DNA of 64,000 nucleotides. It comes from DASUXY01 sp035301985 (GTDB lineage Bacteria > Bacillota > Bacilli > Bacillales > Amphibacillaceae). Shown here piece after piece: positions 46,483-55,131 of the stretch (position 1 is its first letter; each line of letters starts with the position of its first letter). The stretch lies in NCBI GenBank assembly GCA_035301985.1, contig DATGTE010000010.1:62001-126000 (forward strand), written 5' to 3'. The notes under the pieces were generated by a model. The model did not search any database, was not told the origin of the DNA, and was given only the letters and a program-made list of their open reading frames with translations. The position numbers were made by a program, and so were the translations under genes.

Positions 46483-47412
46483 ATGCAATGGAGTCGGATT
46501 AAAACGTTATTTATCCTCTGCTTTCTCGTCCTTGATATATACTTATTATTCATCTTTCTTGATAAGCAAAAGGAAGCGGATATCGCAATCCTTGAACGTC
46601 CAGATATGACGATTGAAAATCAATTGGAAGCGGAGAACATTAAAGTCGGCAAATTACCAGAAGAGCAACCGGATGAATCCTTTTTATCGGTAAAACAAAA
46701 GGAATTTACAGATAGTGAGATTCAAAAGTTAGAGAAAAAGGATCACCAACAACTATCGGTTATTAATGATACATTGATTTTTTCACAATTCGACGATCCA
46801 ATCGCTGTTCCCGATAAGGCAAAGTCAGAAACGATTACCGAACTGATCAAAGATCAAGTCTTACATCCCGAAGAATATGTGTTTTGGGATTGGAACAAGG
46901 AATTCAATGTCATTCTCTTTTTTCAGAAAAAGAATGACCGACCGATTTATTTTAATCAAAATGGAATGATTCTTTTCTTTCTTAATGATGATAATGAAAT
47001 TGTTTCCTACACACAGACGATGCTTGGGGAACAAGAAGATCGCGATGATAAAAAATCAATTATTAAACCGATTAAAGCCATTGAAACATTGTATCGTTGG
47101 AGCCAGTTGAATGAAGGTGAACAAGTGACGAGTATGAATATGGGTTATCATACGATTGTTCCACTTCCTGACGGGGTACAAGTGTTTGTTCCGACGTGGA
47201 AAGTAACCGTTAATGATGAACGAAATTATTTTGTCAATGCCATTGAAGGGTTTATTTTTTGGGGGAAAGACGAAGATTTCTTAGAGGAAACGATGGAAGA
47301 ATATAGCGAAAAAGTACGTTCCTCGGAAAGCGAAAGTGAATTACGAGAAGACTTTTTACGACAACTAAACAAAAAACTAGATATGAGTAATCAACGAGGT
47401 GACAAAGAGTGA
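46483..47412 (+). CDS. walI: WalK regulator WalI (YycI)
   Basis: A 309-residue protein with one N-terminal membrane segment (RIKTLFILCFLVLDIYLLFIF) and an extracytoplasmic domain, matching the YycI layout MxWSRIKTLFILCFLxLDxYLL. It works with WalH on WalK at the membrane. The stop overlaps the walJ start (GTGA). Confidence 0.94.
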   Translation: MQWSRIKTLFILCFLVLDIYLLFIFLDKQKEADIAILERPDMTIENQLEAENIKVGKLPEEQPDESFLSVKQKEFTDSEIQKLEKKDHQQLSVINDTLIFSQFDDPIAVPDKAKSETITELIKDQVLHPEEYVFWDWNKEFNVILFFQKKNDRPIYFNQNGMILFFLNDDNEIVSYTQTMLGEQEDRDDKKSIIKPIKAIETLYRWSQLNEGEQVTSMNMGYHTIVPLPDGVQVFVPTWKVTVNDERNYFVNAIEGFIFWGKDEDFLEETMEEYSEKVRSSESESELREDFLRQLNKKLDMSNQRGDKE

Positions 47413-48194
47413 CGTTGCGTTTTAGTGTATTAGCATCGGGTAGTACAGGGAATGCATTTTATATTGAATCAAATGAGACACGTCTATTAGTTGATGCTGG
47501 ATTAAGTGGGAAACAGCTCGATCGACTGTTTGCTGAAGTACAAGTTGATCCAGCTTCCTTAACAGGGATTTTAGTCACACATGAACATAGTGACCATATA
47601 AAAGGATTAGGAGTGATCGCTAGGAAATATCAGTTACCGATCTATGCAAATGATAAAACATGGCAGGCCATGGAAGGATCCATCGGTAAACTTACTGTTG
47701 ATCAAAAATTTCATTTTGATATGGAAGAAGTGAAGACATTCGGAGATTTGGATGTTCAATCTTTCGGTGTTTCCCACGATGCGGCTGAGCCGATGTTTTA
47801 TACGTTCCATAAAGATAATAAAAAAGTAGCCTTAGTGACAGATCTTGGGTATGTATCCGAACGGATTAAAAAGACAATTGAAGATGCTGATGCGTATGTT
47901 TTTGAAGCGAACCATGATGTGCAAATGCTACGGATGGGAAGATATCCTTGGAACGTTAAACGGAGAATTTTAGGTGATTCAGGTCATGTTTCGAATGAGG
48001 ATTGTGGATTGGCGCTCGCGGATGTTATTGGCAATCAGACGAAGCGGATTTATTTAGCTCATTTAAGTCAAGACAATAACATGAAAGAACTGGCTCGGAT
48101 GTCGGTTCAGCAGATCTTACAAGAGCGTGGGATTTCAGTTGAATTACATGATACAGACCCCAATCATTCTACGGGATTGTATGATGTAGGCTAA
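47409..48194 (+). CDS. walJ: Metallo-beta-lactamase fold hydrolase WalJ (YycJ)
   Basis: A 261-residue MBL-fold protein with the metal-binding motif THEHSDHIKG, a further FEANHD block and C-terminal YLAHLS. YycJ-type proteins are predicted 5'-3' exonucleases or phosphodiesterases; the function is not settled. The GTG start overlaps walI by 4 bases. The 324-base gap that follows (48195-48518) contains only a weak AACC/GGTT hairpin near 48435. Confidence 0.95.
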   Translation: MTLRFSVLASGSTGNAFYIESNETRLLVDAGLSGKQLDRLFAEVQVDPASLTGILVTHEHSDHIKGLGVIARKYQLPIYANDKTWQAMEGSIGKLTVDQKFHFDMEEVKTFGDLDVQSFGVSHDAAEPMFYTFHKDNKKVALVTDLGYVSERIKKTIEDADAYVFEANHDVQMLRMGRYPWNVKRRILGDSGHVSNEDCGLALADVIGNQTKRIYLAHLSQDNNMKELARMSVQQILQERGISVELHDTDPNHSTGLYDVG

Positions 48195-48518
48195 AATAAA
48201 GTACATGTGTAATTTCTGGTTAATCGCGAACAAATAGTGGATAATATAAATATATGCATTTTGTATGAAGCGCGGTCAGATCACATATTCGACTCTCGAG
48301 CACTGAACGTGCAAACGTTTCACCGGGCAAATTTTTAACCATGTAGTGAATATGATGAGCTTTTATTTTTCATTCATCGGTGTTGATTGACGAACGATTG
48401 ACGAGAAAAAGTCATCTAATGACTCGAAAAAATAAGCAACCACTCAAGGTTGATTTGTTTTTCAATGTGTAACCTAACAGAAGGTTTTATAGACTTCATT
48501 GAAAAAGGGGAGGATTAG

Positions 48519-49745
48519 ATGGAAGATAACAATAACCGTTACCCACCGAATCCACAACGAAAAAAAAGAAGTTTCCAATGGCTCATTCCGATGCTGTTAG
48601 GTATTATTATCGGAATACTCTTAGTAACTATAGCGGTTCCAGCTGTTCTTAATTCGAGTCTCATCCCCGATGACATAAAAGAAACTTGGGAAGACTCGGA
48701 TCAGGCAACGATTACAAAAAAAGAATCAAAATCGGGACCAACAAGTAAAGTCAATGTTGACATTACTACAAATGTTACTGAGGTGGTTGAAGAAGTATCC
48801 CCAACTGTTGTTGGGATTACGAATATACAACGACAAACAAACTTTTGGGAAGACCCAGAAGGTGATGAAGCAGGAACAGGATCTGGTGTCATCTATAAAA
48901 AAGATGATCAATATGCCTACGTTGTAACCAACTACCATGTCATCGAAGGTGCTGATGAATTAGAAGTTGTCATGTTTGATGACAAACATTTGGAAGCGGA
49001 ATTGCTTGGAGGAGATTTATTTACTGATTTAGCTGTATTACGGATGGATGGAAAGGATATTAAAAAAACGATCGAAATGGGTACGTCAGAGAATATAAAA
49101 GTTGGTGAACCGGTCATTGCGATTGGAAACCCACTTGGACATATGTTTGCTGGGTCAGTTACACAAGGAATTATCAGTGGAAAACAGCGAACAATCCCAC
49201 AAGATTTTAACCTTGACGGCCGTGCGGATTGGCAGGCAGAAGTCATCCAGACGGACGCAGCTATTAACCCCGGAAATAGTGGAGGAGCATTGATTAATAT
49301 GGATGGTTTACTCATTGGAATTAATTCAATGAAAGTAAACCAGGCTGCGGTTGAAGGAATCGGATTTTCCATTCCCATTGATATTGCCGAGCCAATTATT
49401 GATGAATTAGAAAATAATGGCGAAGTCACTCGACCTTATTTGGGTGTAGAAATTTACTCATTAGATGAAGTACCCAAAGTAGAACAAAAAGACACCTTTA
49501 ATCTCCCTGATAAGGTGGAAGGTGGCGTTTATGTATGGAGTGTTGAACCTTTATCACCAGCTGATCAAGCCGGTTTAGAACGTCTAGATGTCATCACGAA
49601 ACTCGATGGCAAAGAAGTGATGGATATGATTGATTTGCGAAAAATTTTATATCAAGAAAAAGAAGTTGGCGATGATCTTGAAATTACTGTTTATCGCGAT
49701 GGAAAAGAGAAAGTCATGACGGTAAAATTAGGCACGCAAAAATAA
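48519..49745 (+). CDS. htrC: HtrA-family serine protease (HtrC/YyxA)
   Basis: Membrane-anchored protein-quality protease. The 408-residue product has a cytoplasmic basic start (NPQRKKRSFQW), one membrane anchor (IPMLLGIIIGILLVTIAVPA), a trypsin-like domain with the catalytic triad in TNYHVIEG (His), LFTDLAVLRMD (Asp) and INPGNSGGALIN (Ser), and a C-terminal PDZ domain (GGVYVWSVEPLSPADQAGL). AAAAGGGGAGGA precedes the ATG. Placed at the end of the wal operon, as in B. subtilis, but rlmH is not next to it. Confidence 0.95.
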   Translation: MEDNNNRYPPNPQRKKRSFQWLIPMLLGIIIGILLVTIAVPAVLNSSLIPDDIKETWEDSDQATITKKESKSGPTSKVNVDITTNVTEVVEEVSPTVVGITNIQRQTNFWEDPEGDEAGTGSGVIYKKDDQYAYVVTNYHVIEGADELEVVMFDDKHLEAELLGGDLFTDLAVLRMDGKDIKKTIEMGTSENIKVGEPVIAIGNPLGHMFAGSVTQGIISGKQRTIPQDFNLDGRADWQAEVIQTDAAINPGNSGGALINMDGLLIGINSMKVNQAAVEGIGFSIPIDIAEPIIDELENNGEVTRPYLGVEIYSLDEVPKVEQKDTFNLPDKVEGGVYVWSVEPLSPADQAGLERLDVITKLDGKEVMDMIDLRKILYQEKEVGDDLEITVYRDGKEKVMTVKLGTQK

Positions 49746-49750
49746 GTGTA

Positions 49751-49791
49751 AGGGCTATCTTTCTAGAACAATAAGAGGGGTAGCTCTTTTA
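49751..49791 (+). terminator. Terminator after htrC
   Basis: AGGGCTA and TAGCTCT arms with a long loop, then TTT. Moderate strength. Confidence 0.6.
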
Positions 49792-49859
49792 TTGTATAGA
49801 GTATTCATACCATATTTTGAATATGAATAGCATGTTTACGAACGAAATTATACCCAAAG

Positions 49860-49992
49860 TTGTCCACAATATATTAAAGTTATTCACATTCAGTGGATAA
49901 GTCTTAAAAAAATCGATATATAGTGCAGAACGAATATTCTACCCCTATATAAATGCGAACATTTGTGCATATGTGGATAACTTTGTGGATAC
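49860..49992. other. DnaA-box cluster outside oriC
   Basis: Perfect boxes TTATTCACA at 49880-49888 and TGTGGATAA at 49972-49980. One-mismatch boxes at 49860-49868 (TTGTCCACA), 49892-49900 (AGTGGATAA) and 49984-49992 (TGTGGATAC). Five boxes in 133 bases with no gene. Confidence 0.75.
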
Positions 49993-50048
49993 AATGGGTT
50001 GTAAAAATGGTTATAGAATATTTCATTCATAGCATACAGAATAAATTG

Positions 50049-50345
50049 AGAATCGGTAGCAATAAACAATTGTCCAGATATTTAAAAAATTCACTTATCC
50101 TGTTTTCGATGAAGCGACGCCTGCACTGGATCTCGAAACAGAAATGATCATTCAAGAAGCGTTGGTGGATTTATCGAAAAACAGAACAACCATTGTCATT
50201 GTTCATCGGTTCGCAACGATAAAAATACAGATCGAATGATGATTGTTACGAAAAGGAATCGCAGAAGATCATCCACATGATTGTTTGTTAAATCGGGGGA
50301 TGGTTTGTTCGCTCATTTGCATCACAAATGCGCTAATTAAAGGAG
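50049..50345 (+). pseudogene. Remnant of an ABC transporter ATPase
   Basis: No intact frame, but the C-terminal half of an exporter-type nucleotide-binding domain can be read across frames: a broken signature (GSNKQLS, for SGGQKQ), then RYLKNSLILF, Walker B/D-loop DEATPALDLETEMIIQEAL, the H-loop region RTTIVIVHRFATIK, and, after frameshifts near 50225 and 50252, NTDRMMIVTK and KGIAEDHPHDCLLNRG. At least three frame changes and internal deletions are needed, and no membrane domain remains. The source is inferred to be a lost MDR/BmrA-type exporter. 50346-50445 has a short open stretch (SGMFVGIVEDVHIQYDRRN) that I cannot assign. Confidence 0.8.
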
Positions 50346-50549
50346 AAAAGCTTTCTGAGAGTGGGATGTTTGTAGGTATTGTTGAAGATGTACATATTCA
50401 ATATGATCGCCGTAATAGATTTGACTTTTTTAGCGAACAATAAGTAAAGAACCATGGCTGTAGATGTGCGTTTTAATGGATGTTAGAGGCATAAATTGAA
50501 AAGTTATGTTATTAGAGTTTAGAAAAAAGATTCATATGACATCGTCGAT

Positions 50550-50563
50550 ATTTCCCGGGAAAT
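50550..50563. promoter_or_regulatory. Noc-binding site (NBS)
   Basis: ATTTCCCGGGAAAT is a perfect 14-bp palindrome identical to the NBS consensus of B. subtilis Noc, in a gene-free stretch (50446-50721). Confidence 0.88.
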
Positions 50564-50721
50564 GCAGAATCATGTTACCATCGAAAAATGTACCAAATAA
50601 TGGGGCAAGGCATCATCGTACAAACCGCTGAAGATACGATAGCCTTGCCTTTATAGCTTTAGTCGAAATGCAGGTATGAATGACATACAGTAGGGGGGGA
50701 TTTCACCGAATGAACAGCAGA

Positions 50722-51660
50722 TTATTGATCGATGTTTCCAAGCTCAATGGGTGGTAATGAGCGGCGCAGCTGTTCACGGTATTTTTCATATTGCTTGGGT
50801 AGCATTAGGTTTTTCCCCATCGTTTCGTACGACTCGTCATGAGTAAAACCTGGTGGATCTGTAGCAATTTCAAACAATATTTCCCCACGCTCTCTAAAGT
50901 AAATGGAATTAAAATAATTTCGATCTTGAACAGGCGTTACGCGATAGCCTAGTCCTTCGAGATGTTTTTTCCAATCGAGTTGATCATCATCATCATCTGC
51001 ACGCCAAGCGATATGATGATGGGTACCAATTCCCATACGTCCTCGAGCTATTGGGGATGTGTTCACTTCAATCATATTTCCGATTTCACCGTAAGATTGA
51101 AAGCGAATGTAAGATCCTTCCACTCCAACTTTTTTAAATCCTAATCCGTTTTTAAGTAGTTGAGCAGTTTGCTCGGGTTGGGTGGATAACAATGTCGCAC
51201 CGGCAAAACCTTTTATAGCGACCTGTGGCGTAATCTTTCCAATCGTCCATCTGTTTTCTTGGTTGATTTCTCGTTCAACTATTTCTAACTGTAACCCATG
51301 AGGATCAGCAAATGATAAACGTGCTTCTCCAAAACGTTTGAACTGTTGGCAAGGAATGTTGAACGTTTTCAACCTATTTTTCCAAAAAGGAAGAGCCCCG
51401 ATTGGAACTGCATATGAAGTCGTTCCAACTTGGCCACCACCAATTTTACCTTGGCGTGCACCTTGTACGGGGAAAAAGGTAATAATTGTTCCAGGTTCTC
51501 CTCCATCATTACCAAAATAAAGGTGATATGTGCCCGGTTCATCAAAGTTAACTGTTTTTTTAACGAGTCGCAAACCTAAGACATTGGCATAGAAATCCGC
51601 ATTTTCTTGGGGATGACCAACAACTGCTGTAATATGGTGAATGCCTGCTGTCTTTTTCAT
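50722..51660 (-). CDS. Ring-cleaving dioxygenase, MhqO/MhqE-like (VOC family)
   Basis: A 312-residue two-module vicinal-oxygen-chelate enzyme, predicted to open hydroquinone- or catechol-type rings with a bound metal. Likely metal ligands are in GIHHITAV (His), THHHIAWRA (His) and ILFEIATDPPGF (Glu). NADFYANVLGLRLVKKTVNF is typical of the MhqA/E/O group. The ATG at 51660 is chosen: it overlaps the TGA of the upstream MarR gene (ATGA), with GGAG ten bases before it. The two genes form an operon, so the enzyme is probably induced by quinone-like stress through that regulator. Confidence 0.85.
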   Translation of the reverse strand: MKKTAGIHHITAVVGHPQENADFYANVLGLRLVKKTVNFDEPGTYHLYFGNDGGEPGTIITFFPVQGARQGKIGGGQVGTTSYAVPIGALPFWKNRLKTFNIPCQQFKRFGEARLSFADPHGLQLEIVEREINQENRWTIGKITPQVAIKGFAGATLLSTQPEQTAQLLKNGLGFKKVGVEGSYIRFQSYGEIGNMIEVNTSPIARGRMGIGTHHHIAWRADDDDDQLDWKKHLEGLGYRVTPVQDRNYFNSIYFRERGEILFEIATDPPGFTHDESYETMGKNLMLPKQYEKYREQLRRSLPPIELGNIDQ

Positions 51661-52100
51661 GATGTACACACTCCTTTTTGTCCTACTTTTTTTAAGATAT
51701 CAATCATTTGTTCTTTTTCTTCTACCGATAAGACAGAAAAAATTTCTTCAATAACTGCCCAATGCTTTGGGAAAATCTCCTCCATTATTTGTTTACCATT
51801 GTTTGTCAACTGAATATAGACAACCCGCCGATCTTTTTGACAAGGTTCTCTTTTCAGCCATCCTTTCATTTCTAATTGATCGATGACATATGTGATGGAT
51901 CCGGTTTTGATGAGTACAGCTTCAGAAATCTGTTGGATCGTCAGCTTCCCTTTATGATATAAAGCTTTTAAAACTATAAACTGTGAGGTTTTCATACCGT
52001 ATGTTCGAATGTCTTTTTCGATTATGTCCATGACAGATTTCGATGATTTCATGAGTACGACAAACGCTTTTAAAGATAAATGTTCTTCTACCAATCGCAT
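51657..52100 (-). CDS. MarR-family regulator, MhqR-like
   Basis: A 147-residue winged-helix protein. TIQQISEAVLIKTGSITYVIDQLEMKGWL covers the recognition helix, and the wing REPCQKDRRVVYIQLT follows. GSITYVIDQLE resembles MhqR/YodB-type MarR repressors that control quinone detoxification. One cysteine sits in the wing (EPCQKD) and one at the C-terminus (GVCTS). Co-transcribed with the dioxygenase gene. A 16-bp inverted repeat just upstream is a likely operator and suggests autoregulation. The ATG at 52100 has only a weak site (AAGTAGGG). Confidence 0.85.
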   Translation of the reverse strand: MRLVEEHLSLKAFVVLMKSSKSVMDIIEKDIRTYGMKTSQFIVLKALYHKGKLTIQQISEAVLIKTGSITYVIDQLEMKGWLKREPCQKDRRVVYIQLTNNGKQIMEEIFPKHWAVIEEIFSVLSVEEKEQMIDILKKVGQKGVCTS

Positions 52101-52123
52101 CCCTACTTCTTCAAAAATTATGA

Positions 52124-52174
52124 TTCAATATTTACTCTGAAATAAAGTATCTTTAATGCAGAGTAAATATTGAA
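52124..52174. promoter_or_regulatory. Candidate MarR operator, 16-bp inverted repeat
   Basis: TTCAATATTTACTCTG (52124-52139) and CAGAGTAAATATTGAA (52159-52174) are perfect complements separated by 19 bases, 24 bases upstream of the MarR start. Confidence 0.75.
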
Positions 52175-52244
52175 CAATCATTTGTCAATCTTTCTGTTTG
52201 TGAGTCGTATAACATATTTGTAGCATCGCTGTCACTGGAACAAC

Positions 52245-52295
52245 AAAAAAGATCACGAATCTGTCCATCATCATCGCTTGATTCGTAATCTTTTT
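52245..52295. terminator. Bidirectional-looking terminator
   Basis: AAAAAAGATCACGAATC and GATTCGTAATCTTTTT arms around an 18-base loop, with A- and T-runs on the two sides. It lies between the transporter gene end and the MarR promoter. Confidence 0.75.
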
Positions 52296-52376
52296 GGTAT
52301 AAATGTAAGTAGCCTATTTATTACAGAGTGGTTTACCTTTCTCCTTGATGAGAAAAACTTCATGTTTTTTATTCAT

Positions 52377-53333
52377 TTAAGCTGCTGGTCGGTCAAATCC
52401 TGTTCGTTTAGCTGTTTTCTTCAATAAGAATCTTTGGTATACGTTATTCAAAACAAGTGCTAGAACGATAAATGTCGTTCCGACGATATCAAAAGCAGTT
52501 AGATGATAGCCTTGGATAAATCCTATAATCACCGTTGTTACAGGAACAAAACTAATGAATAAAAGTCCGTTAATCGGCTTTAAAATACGTACACCGACAT
52601 TCCAGCCAAGGAGTGCAATGAGACCTGGAAAGATCACCATGAAAAGCATGTCATATCGTACAGCGAACACTTCTTGCATCGTCGGTGCTTCAACCCCACC
52701 GAATGCAGTCGTAATGAGAACGACTACCGTTGCAGCCGTTGTTCCGAACAGACAAGAAAGTGTTGAATATCGTAAAGTTGACCAATCTGGAAAACGGTCT
52801 CCCCCCATCGTATATAAAACCCAACCGATGACTGCGATGAATAAAATAAATAATGGGAAAAGTTTTTTATCAATCGTCAATAAAAAATCGATGTCACCAT
52901 TCGTGACGACGAGAAATACTCCAATAAAGGCAAGACCAATGAAAGATAAAGTATATAAACTAGGACGCTGCTTTTTAAAAGCCCAGATGATTAAGACGGA
53001 AATCATCGGCATGAGTGATTCCATAATTGAAGCGAGCAATACCCCAGATTCTCCAAGCATTTCTTGACCCCAGAAAATAAATAAGTTATATACAGCAAAT
53101 CCAATGGAGAAGAACCACAGAGGTAAGTTTTTCCCCTCGATTTTAAAAGCTTGTCTTCCTTCTTTTATCCACAAAATGATGACGAGTATAATAGCGACCG
53201 GAATATACCGAAAAATGGTAAAATAAAATGAATCAATATATTGAAAAGAATGATTTGCTACTGGAAACATAGCTCCCCACGAAACACTTGCGGTTAAGGC
53301 CAATAATGCTCCCCATAAGATATTTTTTTGCAA
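52377..53333 (-). CDS. EamA/DMT-family transporter
   Basis: A 318-residue protein with ten hydrophobic segments in two EamA repeats (LLALTASVSWGAMFPVANHS begins repeat 1; repeat 2 begins near FILFIAVIGWVLYTMGGD). Conserved E in GQEMLGESGVLLASI matches the family. Probably a metabolite or amino-acid exporter; substrate not known. The start is a TTG at 53333 with GGGAGGGAG just before it. It is divergent from a LysR gene, a common pairing in which the regulator controls the transporter. Confidence 0.88.
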   Translation of the reverse strand: MQKNILWGALLALTASVSWGAMFPVANHSFQYIDSFYFTIFRYIPVAIILVIILWIKEGRQAFKIEGKNLPLWFFSIGFAVYNLFIFWGQEMLGESGVLLASIMESLMPMISVLIIWAFKKQRPSLYTLSFIGLAFIGVFLVVTNGDIDFLLTIDKKLFPLFILFIAVIGWVLYTMGGDRFPDWSTLRYSTLSCLFGTTAATVVVLITTAFGGVEAPTMQEVFAVRYDMLFMVIFPGLIALLGWNVGVRILKPINGLLFISFVPVTTVIIGFIQGYHLTAFDIVGTTFIVLALVLNNVYQRFLLKKTAKRTGFDRPAA

Positions 53334-53581
53334 AAAATCTCCCTCCCAAACAATTGCAATCTGTAGATTAGCCCTACTATTATTTAACTACACCGCAGGA
53401 ATCATGTGAAATGATTAATAATGATATCTTTAATCACTAGTAGAGATACCAAAAAGCATCAGAAGAAAAGAGTCTCACCGAACACTAAAACGGATCGTTC
53501 GTAATTCAATACAGTAGTTATCTTTTAAAATGATGATAAAATAATAAATAGATCATTTTTGAAGATGAGAGGAGCACGTAT

Positions 53582-54469
53582 GTGGAATTAAAAGATTTAG
53601 TTATTTTTCAAAAAGTCGCTGAAGAGGAAAATATAAGCAAAGCAGCGAAAACATTAAATTATGTGCAGTCCAATGTAACAGCTCGCATCCAAAGGCTTGA
53701 AGAAGAATTGCATACACAACTTTTCCACCGCCACAACCGGGGAATGATATTAACTCCTGAAGGAAAAAAACTGTTGACATACGCTGATCACATTACTTCT
53801 ACAGTGAATGAAATGAAAAAAGTGATGCAAGATTCGGAAATGCCTGTAGGAAAGTTAGATATCGGTACGGTGGAAACAGTGATCAAGCTACCATTTATTT
53901 TATCGAAATATAATAAACGATATAAACATGTTGACGTTTCCTTGACATCAGGAGTTACGAAAGAACTCATCGACCAAGTTCTCCATTATAAATTAGACGG
54001 GGCCTTTGTGACGGGGAATCATAAAAGTGCCCATCCTGATTTAGTGCAGTATAAAGTGTTTGAAGAAGAGCTTGTCTTAGTGTCTGATCCATCGTATACG
54101 CGTATCGATGAAATTAAACATAAACCATTTCTCGTGTTTAGTTCGGGTTGTGGCTACCGAGCGAAGTTACGGGAATGGTTGCGCGATGAACAGGTTGTTC
54201 CAGCGAAAGCGATGGAGTTGGGTACATTAGAAACGATTCTCGGTGGGGTTTATTCTGATCTTGGGGTAACGTACATTCCTCGTTCAATCGTCCAACATTA
54301 TGAAGCGAGAGGATTTATTAAATGTCACACCTTACCAGAGAAGTATAGCAAAATTCATACGGTGTTTATTTGTCGAAAAGAAGCCTATCCGACTGCTTCT
54401 TTACAGAAATTTATTGAAACAATCGAAGCGTGTAAGCATGAAACACGGTATCCATTACCGTTTTTATAA
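53582..54469 (+). CDS. LysR-family transcriptional regulator
   Basis: A 295-residue LTTR with the N-terminal helix-turn-helix (MELKDLVIFQKVAEEENISK, SKAAKTLNYVQSNVTARIQRLE) and a substrate-binding domain (about 90-290, GKLDIGTVETVIKLP). The GTG start has GAGAGGAG before it. Its effector is unknown. Divergent from the EamA transporter gene, which it may regulate across the 248-base shared promoter region. Confidence 0.93.
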   Translation: MELKDLVIFQKVAEEENISKAAKTLNYVQSNVTARIQRLEEELHTQLFHRHNRGMILTPEGKKLLTYADHITSTVNEMKKVMQDSEMPVGKLDIGTVETVIKLPFILSKYNKRYKHVDVSLTSGVTKELIDQVLHYKLDGAFVTGNHKSAHPDLVQYKVFEEELVLVSDPSYTRIDEIKHKPFLVFSSGCGYRAKLREWLRDEQVVPAKAMELGTLETILGGVYSDLGVTYIPRSIVQHYEARGFIKCHTLPEKYSKIHTVFICRKEAYPTASLQKFIETIEACKHETRYPLPFL

Positions 54470-54718
54470 TTATATTGCAAAAGGAAATTTCTCACCTCTA
54501 TGTAAAATACGTAAAAAATAGAGATGTTGTCCGTTGATGGAATGATTTGTTGTGCTAACTTATCCATCGGTCTTTATATAACCTACTTGATGATCTCATT
54601 CCGGTCTGGTTACGGTGAATCTTATGTAAATTTGGCGTTTATTTCCAACAAATTGTAGGGAAAAATAGAGTGAACAGCACGAATTTGATGCTGTCGAGAG
54701 GTCGGGAGATCAGTTGAA

Positions 54719-54855
54719 AATAAATTGATTTCAGATTAAATCATAAAAATAGAACCGCATGAAATCAAGGTGTTTGAATTGGTACTGCCCCCCGAAAGTT
54801 AGAGTGAAAAAATCTAACTTTCGGGGGGGTGTTTTCAGGCGGTTTATTCCTTTTA
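54719..54855. repeat. Palindromic repeat, copy 2, with a nested palindrome
   Basis: The left flank and left arm (AAATTGATTTCAGATTA then ATAGAACCGCATGAAATCAA, to 54768) repeat the 15.5-kb copy nearly exactly. The right arm (TTTTCAGGCGGTTTATTCC, 54832-54850) is degraded. Between them is a second perfect palindrome, CCCCCCGAAAGTTAGA (54788-54803) and TCTAACTTTCGGGGGG (54813-54828) with a 9-base loop. The inner ends look like IS3/IS150-type termini. 54470-54718 and 54856-55131 hold no convincing gene. Confidence 0.8.
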
Positions 54856-55131
54856 AATGGGCTTTTGTCCCAGCCTTGTTTATTGTTCCTTCCCGTTCAT
54901 CCCGTAGAGCTCTTTCTTTAATATTCTCGTTTTGCCCTTCGAGCACGTAAACATTCGCTTCCATATATGGCACGCTCTTTGTCTTTATCTTGCAGTTTGT
55001 TAACTCATGACTAATCTTCTTGAAAAGATAATAAACGATACATGGTCATGATCGACTTCATAACTTAGTAACCTTTTATTTACGCTTGGAATGTTTATTT
55101 TTTACGCATCCTGATTTGCTTTTTCTCTTAC

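Noticed and set aside
49953..50443. Two short plus-strand frames (64 and 66 residues)
   Set aside because: They are fragments of, or out of frame with, the ABC ATPase remnant; not genes in their own right.
54731..54973. 80-residue minus-strand frame across the 54.7-kb repeat
   Set aside because: It reads through both palindromes and has no homology I can recognise or ribosome-binding site.
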